From Akebia trifoliata (taxonomy: Eukaryota > Streptophyta > Magnoliopsida > Ranunculales > Lardizabalaceae): a stretch of DNA of 64,000 bases. The translations under genes were made by a program, and so were the position numbers. Positions 56,885-64,000 of the stretch are shown one piece after another (positions within the stretch are counted from its first letter, which is position 1; the number at the start of each line of letters is the position of its first letter). The notes beneath the pieces were generated by a model, which did not search any database, was not told the DNA's origin, and was given only the letters and a program-made list of their open reading frames with translations. The stretch covers positions 30,353,090 through 30,417,089 of the forward strand of contig CM030715.1 in NCBI GenBank assembly GCA_017979445.1. The letters are read 5' to 3'.

Positions 56885-57467
56885 TGTAACGGCCACATTA
56901 TCTGTCACCTAGAGTTAGGTGTAAGCTCGCCCCGGAGCTACCCGGGAGCACCCATGTAATATCATGTAAGGCTCGTTATGAAGCCATGTCAGCCCCCGTA
57001 CCAGGGCATATCTGTTAGCTTAGGGTACATGTCAGCCTCGTGCCAGGGCACATTTGTTAACTTAGTGGCATTTTCGTAATAAGGGAGTATGACCGGCCTC
57101 TACTTTTGATGTTTCCTTCTGGAAACCTAGTAAAGACTTAGCATACACTTTGTAGGAAGGGTGTCAGTGCTGTCCCAATCCCCGGCCTACACCCACGTTG
57201 TTGAAGCCCTTGAAGCCCAGCTCCGTGGAGGTCCCGCGTGTCATAGGATCATCAATTGCTTGTAACGCATCTATTTGCTTTTATACCGCGTTACACCGTG
57301 TAATCAATATTATATCAACAAAGTTACCCTCGGGCTTTATCTCGTGTTGTCTCGTTTACTTGTTTGCTAGCTACGTGTGTGTGGTGTACGATCATTTTAC
57401 AGGCTTGCAAGTGGATTTGACCCCCTTGCGCCGCACGACCCCGCTTCGAAAGAATAGGGCCGTGACA
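56885..57467 (+). repeat. 3' LTR (583 bp)
   Basis: Same length and termini as the 5' LTR. It is followed immediately by the TSD CTTGG. Confidence 0.95.
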
Positions 57468-58437
57468 CTTGGGCACCTATTAGTGATGCACAAAATAAAA
57501 TGCAACTAAGGAGTGTCTTACTCATACTTCGTAAATAGAAATCCTTAACGTAGAGATGTGGATTGTTTTCCTTCAAATTTAATTGCATTGGGAATTGGCT
57601 ACTTCAAACTGAAATATAAAATACTATTTGGGGGAAAATAATTTTAATTCCACCTTTGTCCTTTATTTGATTATTATCACCACCACCTTTATATTCACCC
57701 TACCAAAGGAAAATATTAGTATCCAACCACTTTTGACTGACAAAATCCAATGTACATTCGAGATGAGAATATATTCCTAAGGATTCACTCGAGAAGTAAA
57801 TCCATAAGACGAAACTCGTGTTTTTCCTTCCATATCAACCGTTATGTGGATGCTTGCTCTCACTACCAAATGAGGAACTTATGAAAATTTTACGGGAGAT
57901 TCCTAATTGGTAGCTACCAAGCAATAATAAATTTTGCATTGCAGAACATTTGTAGTGCAAATCATTAACGCCTTAAAAACAAATAGTTGTACTACTTTAT
58001 AATATATATATCCTGGCATCCAACTTTGAAGTGGGTAGGCCGCTTCAAATTTTGAAACAACCCTCCTCTCATTACAAGACACATGGCATTTTGAATTTAT
58101 TTCACACCCTTACATTTCTGCCAAAATTTGAATTACCTCCTTAGAAATGCCATTCGTAATCCAATGAAAAGGGTTCCTTCAAATTTTTTTCCTATATCTG
58201 AAGTTAAGGTTAAATAAATTTTGTTTTGTGTGATAAAAATTAAAAATACCAAATCACGCAATAAAGAAACCTCCAAAATGCAAACCCTAAAGACATTTCT
58301 TCCAAGTTGCATCCGCCAGCTTGTGTTGGATGATTAAATCCAATGTGCTCACATGGGTTTCTTTATATTTTTAATTCCCAAACGAATCACAATCTCCATC
58401 TATAAAAACCTTAATTTCCTTCACCATTCCCAGACCT

Positions 58438-58469
<32 letters not shown>

Positions 58470-58493
58470 CACACACACTTGCACCTAAGACCT
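57468..58493 (+). promoter_or_regulatory. Upstream region, TATA box and 5' UTR of HyPRP gene 1
   Basis: The TATA box CTATAAAAAC at about 58400-58409 is followed by a leader with a (CA)n tract (58439-58478). The remaining about 900 bp is AT-rich with no other gene seen. The LTR element ends about 1 kb upstream of the ATG. Confidence 0.6.
58439..58478 (+). repeat. (CA)n microsatellite in the HyPRP 5' UTR
   Basis: About 19 CA units, with one CG interruption near 58463, between the TATA box and the ATG. Confidence 0.95.
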
Positions 58494-58898
58494 ATGGCTT
58501 CCAAGGCTCTTTCATCAACTGCCCTTCTCCTCGCAATTAACCTTCTCTTCTTCACTTTGGTCACCTCCAACTATGTTCCTTGCCCACCAACCCCAAAGAC
58601 CCCTAAACATCCCCCTCACATCCCTAAGCCCCACAAACCTACTTGCCCTAAAGATACTCTAAAGCTAGGTGTATGTGCTAACTTGTTGAATGATTTGGTA
58701 CATCTAGTTGTGGGTTCCCCAGCAAAGACCCCTTGTTGTAGCCTCATCGAGGGTCTTGTTGATCTTGAAGCTGCTGTTTGCCTTTGCACTGCTCTTAAAG
58801 CCAATATCTTAGGCATTAACCTAAACGTCCCGATCTCATTGAGTTTGCTGTTGAATGTGTGTGGCAAGAAGGTCCCATCGGGCTTCCAATGCGCATAG
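58494..58898 (+). CDS. Hybrid proline-rich protein (14 kDa, DC2.15/EARLI1 type)
   Basis: A single exon of 134 aa. Residues 1 to about 25 are a signal peptide ([20 protein letters not shown]), then a short proline/lysine-rich segment (26-50). The 8-cysteine-motif domain at 51-134 has the order C..C..CC..CLC..C..C, with [20 protein letters not shown] and the terminus VPSGFQCA, the hallmark of this family. Upstream ATG 58353 is in frame but lies before the TATA box, so 58494 is the start. Family role: secreted cell-wall or membrane-associated lipid-transfer-like proteins linked to cold, defence (AZI1/EARLI1) or development. The specific role here is unknown. It is intact and convergent with the second HyPRP gene at 63.3 kb. 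Confidence 0.95.
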   Translation: MASKALSSTALLLAINLLFFTLVTSNYVPCPPTPKTPKHPPHIPKPHKPTCPKDTLKLGVCANLLNDLVHLVVGSPAKTPCCSLIEGLVDLEAAVCLCTALKANILGINLNVPISLSLLLNVCGKKVPSGFQCA

Positions 58899-59140
58899 AC
58901 TCTCTCTGCTTTGCACTTTTTTTTTTTAAATATTGTTTTCTATTCTTCTTGTGTGTGTTTGGGTTAGTATTGGGTTTGCTTTGAGTTAGTATAATTCCTC
59001 TTTAGAAGTTGTAATTCTAAAGAGGTTAAAACTTAAAATGCCAAGTGTGATCTACTGATATGGGGCTGGAAGTGAGGGCTCCTCACCATCCTTCATGTAT
59101 TTGGTTATCACTATTGAGTGATAATAAATATGTAAGTGTT
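58899..59140 (+). terminator. 3' UTR and poly(A) signal of HyPRP gene 1
   Basis: The T-rich 3' UTR contains AATAAA at 59123-59128. Confidence 0.5.
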
Positions 59141-59885
59141 TTTGAAATAAATCAAGATGATGTTTCATGATGAAGAAGTGAATTTTGTGTAATTTTTGGA
59201 ATGATAATCTTGTACTTGGCTCAACAAACAGCTTCTTGACTTGAATCTAATTTTTTTTCTTACATCATGAATCAATGTTATGTGTTACAGTATTTGGGTT
59301 GTTTGATCAATATAGTAGCATCTACTATAAAGCCCTGCATGGAAGCTTGGAATATACTTCATCATGGAAGGGAAAAATTTTCTAAGCTTCCACATATGGC
59401 GTATAAACATATAACCAGACTAATGCTTATATATTAGCCATCAAATAGGTATGCATGCATCGAGCATGGTGGACCAGAGTTTGGCCAACTGACTTGCAAT
59501 ATCCCTAAAATCTGACATGATTAATTATGATTCTAAACACATCCTAGTATCAACATGACTGATTTTTGGGCTGTTATACATTGCATGTGTACTGGTTAAG
59601 TGGCTAACATATCTAGTGTTACCAAACGATGATTCTGAACCTTCCCCTGAGTTAATAATATATAAATTTAGTGTGATGAGGAGGCTGCACAGTTGAGCCC
59701 AGACCGATGTGTAAGGATGACTAGTGATGCATCTTAAAGGAAAAATACACATAAAAGAAGCATCTTTATTGGCAAGGAAGTTACACCTACTTGAAGGTGC
59801 AAATAACCTTTTCATCTTTAATAAATTAGAAGATTGTTCTTATTGTATTGGACTTCAAAAAAATCTCAAAGTCATGGAATTGAGA

Positions 59886-60215
59886 CCTACTAGTTGCACA
59901 TACCCATTACAAATTTGCACTCCATTACTTAAAAATTCCCCCTTGCACAGTTGCACTCTATATGTATGCACTCCTTTTCTTCATCTTGTTCCTCAACCAT
60001 GGCCACAAAAATTTTTGTTGGTTCATTTTCCTAAAGGATTATAAAATACATAAAAATAAAATAAAAACAACAACAACAACAACAACAAAAAAGTTTGAGG
60101 TGCAACTTGGATGTTAAGAGAGATTATAAAATACATAAAAATGAAATAAAAACACAACAACAAAAAAAGTTTGAGGTGCAACCGATCTCTAGTTGTGTGC
60201 AACTAGCTGATCCCC
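59886..60215. mobile_element. MITE, family D (CTAGTTGCACA ends)
   Basis: The left end ACCTACTAGTTGCACATA and the right end TTGTGTGCAACTAGCTGATC are inverted. Inside, ATTATAAAATACATAAAAAT-AAATAAAAAC is directly repeated at 60039 and 60123, with (ACA)n runs. Confidence 0.55.
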
Positions 60216-60479
60216 ATGAAATTATATCATTATTGTTCAAGTGTTAATAACCTTACGTTCTCTTTGTAGGCAGTACTTACTGCCTTGGTGCATGCAAGAA
60301 AATTAGGTCATCACCCTTGTTGTCCCGAGATCCAGACCATTGGTGGTCTGGATGGTCAAGATATTGCCCTTAGAATCAGAGCTGGATGGTTACAATGGAC
60401 AAATCCATACAAATCAAACAAATCATGTTAGTTTTATAGGATATTAGAAAGAACAACTATACTTTATGGAACTTAATGT

Positions 60480-60890
60480 TGGGTATTCAAGAAGCGTCAT
60501 TTTAATAAATTGAGCTAAATAGAAATGACGATGTTGAGATGGATGAGTGGAAAGACTAAGAAAGGTACAAGATTCGAAATGAATGCATTTGGAAAAAATT
60601 GTTGGTTTTGCTTCAATAGGAGATAAACTAAGAAAAAATCATTAGAGATGGTTTGGACATGTTGGATGAAAGCCGATTACAATATCATTTAAAACAAATA
60701 TTAAGTTGAAGGTCCTAAAAAAGCAAAAGAAAGACCCTAAATAATGTGGAAGGAGATAGTGAAAGTAGATATGAAATTAATCACTTTCTATATATATAGC
60801 AAAGACTTGACTCTATACAGAGTGAAATGGAGGAACAAGATTCTTTTCATTCACACCAAATCTTAGGGATAAGGGTTTGTTCTTGTTGTT
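60480..60890 (+). pseudogene. Degenerate LINE reverse-transcriptase C-terminal remnant
   Basis: Broken frames recall the common plant LINE tail (consensus MLRWMxGxTRKDKIRNExI, RLRWFGHV, TLYRAEWR): the sequence gives KIRNECI and related fragments with stops and frameshifts. No boundaries or TSD were found. Confidence 0.5.
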
Positions 60891-62039
60891 TGATAGGCAA
60901 TTCCATTTATTGAGCATGGCCTACTAGTCTTATTATAAATTTCCATCTCTTATAATCTATTTTGGCATACTCACAAATAAACTAAGTTGATGGGAATCTT
61001 AGTACATTAACTCATCCCGTGAATCATCTTTGACAATATATGTCTCACAATTATTTTTGTCCACATTAATATATTAATGTAAAATACTAAATATTTATAT
61101 GTACAGTACATATGATCCAAAACATGACCCATTCTTTCTCATGTGATTTCAATTATAAGAGTGAAATTGAGATTAAGAAACGTGATTAATCGAAATGAAA
61201 AATCTAGTCGGCTCTACAGTACTACTTATTTCCAGATTTCCTTTTTCTTCACTTTTAATCCCCACATCCGCTGAGAATTACAAGATCCATTAATTATTGC
61301 ATAAATAGAGGATTGATCAAAGCTTGTAATTATGCACAAAAAAAGGGAGGGGGGGAGAGTTGCACTTCAATTATTGTTTTAAAGTGGGCCCAATCCCAGA
61401 TCAAGAGAAAAAAGAACAAAAAGAAATGAATGGTTAAGGGGATGGATTCACACAAGGATTGCCCAATTGTAGACATGGAGGTGACGCAACACATGACATG
61501 CAACAACTTTTGTCTCCCACATTTAGCTAGACTGTATTTGGATGAGACTAGAAATTAAGTCATATTGTAGGGTATTTCACCCTTTGTTACTATTTGGATT
61601 TTTTTTTAATCAAGTGCTATTAAAAATATTCGAAGAATCATCTACCATATAAAAACTTGAATAGAAAAATGTACAAAGGAGTTCATATGTGCTGAGTTCC
61701 TGATGTAGAACAGCCCATGAAGCAGTATCTTGAGCCCCAAGATCAAAAGAAGTCAAAATTAAGATGAAAGATCATGAATATTCAAACAATCATAACTTTT
61801 GACTCCGTTGTTGAAACAACTATTATCATGTATCTATATTAATTGGCTTGACCAACTCTACGTTGGAGTAATCTACTTGCTACGATTGGGATTTGGGATC
61901 AAGGTAAAAATTGATTGTTTTATGAAACATATTTTTTAGTGACTTTAAATATATATATTAGAGTATATGATGCACTACAATATGTCACAAAATTATGTAT
62001 TTTTTTAACTAGCAAATTCGAGATTAAGTACAATTTTCT

Positions 62040-62345
62040 ACTACGTTTGGCTCTTGTAGTTTTCTATATAATCTCGCCAAGGGATCTTATAATGATATCT
62101 AAGAATTGTAAACAAAGTTATTTCTACAATGTGTGGTATTTTGAGCCCTGCTAATTTTTTTGATTTAAGAACTTTTTAAGCTACAAAAGTTAAGATTAGG
62201 TATGATTTTCTACAATGTTGGCCCTTGTAGTTTTATATATAAGATCACTAAGGGGTTTAATAATGATATCTAAAAATTATCAAAAAAATTATTTCTACAC
62301 AATGTGTTTTATGGTGTTGTGCCCTAATTTTTTTATTTTTTTTAG
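62040..62345 (+). repeat. Diverged tandem duplication, about 171-bp period
   Basis: CTTGTAGTTTTCTATATAAT...TAATGATATCTAA at 62053 recurs as CTTGTAGTTTTATATATAAG...TAATGATATCTAA at 62224, each followed by ATTTCTACA and GTGT. Confidence 0.7.
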
Positions 62346-63316
62346 GAAGTCATTATTATGTATTTAGGTTGAAGATAGTAATCTTTATCCTTGATTATTT
62401 AACCCATGCCACTGCATTAATTAGTTTCTTCTATGTTTTAATTGAAATTCATGTGATTCATAGAAGCTCAATATCCTACGTACAAAAATAATGTTGAAAT
62501 GTTCTTACATGCGTATGTGGGGAATGCTCACATCCATCCACGACTTTCTTCCATAAAGTATCCCATCGAAGGTTGCTAACATTCCATTGAAGAATTGAAC
62601 ATTAGCATATCCCCTGTGTGTGGGCACGTGTTTTTGTGCAACACATAATGCATGTTTTCTGATGCAGAGAAATAAAAAGTCCATTTCTTAGAAGCTTTCG
62701 ATACACCAAATTAGAAGGAGAGAGTTTGAGAGGGTAAACCATGAAAGAAAAATCTATTACTGCATTTGGGTCCATCAGAGACTTTCTTAACATGGTCTGT
62801 TTTCCTAAGTTTAATAAGGATCTAAGTTAGGGTTAGCATCAATTAGAATATCGTAATAACCATATTAAAAGTTCTATCTCATGGTGCAATGTTATTTTCA
62901 CATCCCCTCCACTTCAAAATAATAATAATAATATACAATACATTTTAGAGTTTGATTTTCTTTCTCGATCGGTTAAGCATTTGAAAACCTCTTTCTCATA
63001 GTAGGCACACTAAGAATTACAAGACATTCTGCAAACAACCCCAAACCCTAAATATATCATAAGCTTCCATCTCAAATGTCAAAATGAGATTATTTTGACA
63101 ATCATCATAATTTACTCATAACACCATAATAAAGTCAAGCCCCTATGTACCTCTGAACTCTAAACCTAATTTCCAAACGAACAACGACAATGACAACCAA
63201 GGACAACAACAAAAACAACCACCCTAATGCTTCTAACACCAATGATCAAAACATTAAACTAAGAAAGACCAACCAACCTATGAACATACACTGTTTATTT
63301 CAACAATGATGTAGAC

Positions 63317-63934
63317 TTAAAGAGGAGGGCAAACAAATCCAGGTGGTGGGGTCAACCCACAAGTGATAAGGACCTGAAGAGCAATAGGAATGAAAATATT
63401 AAGGTTGAGAAGCTTTAGTCTTATTGTAGTGCACAGACAAATAGCTGCTTCAAGCTCTAGCAACCCTTGAATCACTGGGCAGCATGCATTTTCCACAGGG
63501 TTCCCTAGCCCAATGTGCACCAACCCACCGAGCACATCGACACATAACCCTAATTTCAGCGCATTGATCGGGCAAGTCGGGTAAGTTGAAGGAGGAGGGA
63601 TGATACCTGGAGGAGTAAGTCCTCCACCGCCTGAAGGAGGATTACCGGTGTAAGGTGGGTAGGTTGATGAAGGCGGTGGAATTATTATGGGAGGATTTGG
63701 AGGAGAACCAATGATCGGTGGTGGGATGATAATTGGTGGCCTACTTGGTGGTTTAGTCTTTGGTGGGGATACTTTTGGTGGGCGTTCTTTGCCATGGTGG
63801 GGTGGATGAGGGATTATTGGTGGGTTAGGGCGATGATAAGGTGGCGAGCAGTAACCGCAAGCCTGTATTGGAGGCAAAGATATTAACAAGAATATCATGG
63901 AAATCAAGAACATGGCTGTAACACTTGAACCCAT
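63317..63934 (-). CDS. Proline-rich 8CM protein (HyPRP, long type)
   Basis: A single exon of 205 aa, ATG at 63934-63932. A frame-compatible TTG 9 nt upstream is not needed. Residues 1 to about 25 are a signal peptide (SVTAMFLISMIFLLISLPP). Residues 27-120 are proline-rich with PPIIIPPP-type repeats and a GGGG stretch. Residues 121-205 are the 8-cysteine motif (CPINALKLGLC, ACCPVIQGLLELEAAICLC, CGLTPPPGFVC). Compared with the 134-aa gene at 58.5 kb, the proline-rich part is about four times longer. A possible poly(A) signal (TTTATT on +, 63294-63299) lies just past the stop. Most of its promoter is outside the window. Confidence 0.93.
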   Translation of the reverse strand: MGSSVTAMFLISMIFLLISLPPIQACGYCSPPYHRPNPPIIPHPPHHGKERPPKVSPPKTKPPSRPPIIIPPPIIGSPPNPPIIIPPPSSTYPPYTGNPPSGGGGLTPPGIIPPPSTYPTCPINALKLGLCVDVLGGLVHIGLGNPVENACCPVIQGLLELEAAICLCTTIRLKLLNLNIFIPIALQVLITCGLTPPPGFVCPPL

Positions 63935-64000
63935 CTCTTGCAAGCTTTTTTAGGGTTACAAGTTAAGAGTTGAGTTCTTTGATGGCTTTCAAACAGAGAG

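Larger units (their letters stand above)
53427..57467 (+). mobile_element. Non-autonomous Ty3/gypsy (chromovirus-type) LTR retrotransposon
   Basis: A complete insertion of 4041 bp: 583-bp LTRs (TGTAACGG...GTGACA), the 5-bp TSD CTTGG at 53422-53426 and 57468-57472, a tRNA-iMet-type primer site and a polypurine tract. The internal region is only 2.9 kb: gag and protease remain, but most of reverse transcriptase, RNase H and integrase are gone. A C-terminal chromodomain-like remnant (EATQESAENLQPFKQQIEEF at about 56786) indicates a chromovirus ancestor. Mobilisation would need another element's enzymes. Confidence 0.95.
59141..63316. other. Intergenic region between convergent HyPRP genes
   Basis: It contains a family D MITE (59886-60215), a LINE remnant (60480-60890) and a tandem duplication (62040-62345). 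No other gene was recognised on either strand. Confidence 0.6.

Overview
This is nuclear DNA of a flowering plant. The evidence is GT-AG introns, an RPM1-interacting RING ligase (RIN2/RIN3 type), a GOLVEN/RGF/CLEL peptide precursor, hybrid proline-rich (8CM) proteins, a Ty3/gypsy LTR retrotransposon, LINEs, tRNA-derived SINEs and many MITEs. The AT-rich, repeat-filled introns and low gene density fit a medium-to-large genome, probably not a grass. I cannot name the species. All exon coordinates were derived by hand from reading frame, splice sites and phase.

Layout. 1-10.0 kb holds no gene; it is packed with foldback MITEs, a probable Mutator-like MITE with a 10-bp target-site duplication (TSD), and microsatellites. 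10.1-24.9 kb (+) is a 13-exon RIN2/RIN3-like membrane E3 ligase (589 aa, first exon non-coding) whose introns host a degenerate LINE, two SINEs and three LINE 3' ends. 24.9-32.5 kb is repeat-rich and apparently gene-free. 32.6-34.6 kb (+) is a GOLVEN/RGF peptide gene with two different peptide motifs on two mutually exclusive 3' ends. 36.2-42.8 kb (-) is a gene of eleven small exons (291 aa) that I could assemble only by phase matching and do not recognise. 46.4-50.3 kb (+) is SKA1 (9 exons, 257 aa), a kinetochore-microtubule protein. 50.4-53.4 kb is a MITE cluster. 53.4-57.5 kb (+) is a young, non-autonomous chromovirus-type gypsy element with 583-bp LTRs and a CTTGG TSD; gag is long and open, pol is mostly deleted. 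58.5-58.9 kb (+) and 63.3-63.9 kb (-) are two convergent single-exon 8CM hybrid proline-rich protein genes.

The genes do not form a pathway. Functional links are within genes: RING plus CUE in the ligase, and a signal peptide plus alternative C-terminal hormone motifs in the GOLVEN gene.

The two observations I rate highest are (1) the GOLVEN gene, where a phase-compatible donor just before the first peptide motif can splice to two downstream exons encoding a different GLV1/GLV2-type motif, and (2) a modular foldback MITE family with at least nine copies that share a core hairpin but carry copy-specific, self-complementary outer arms.
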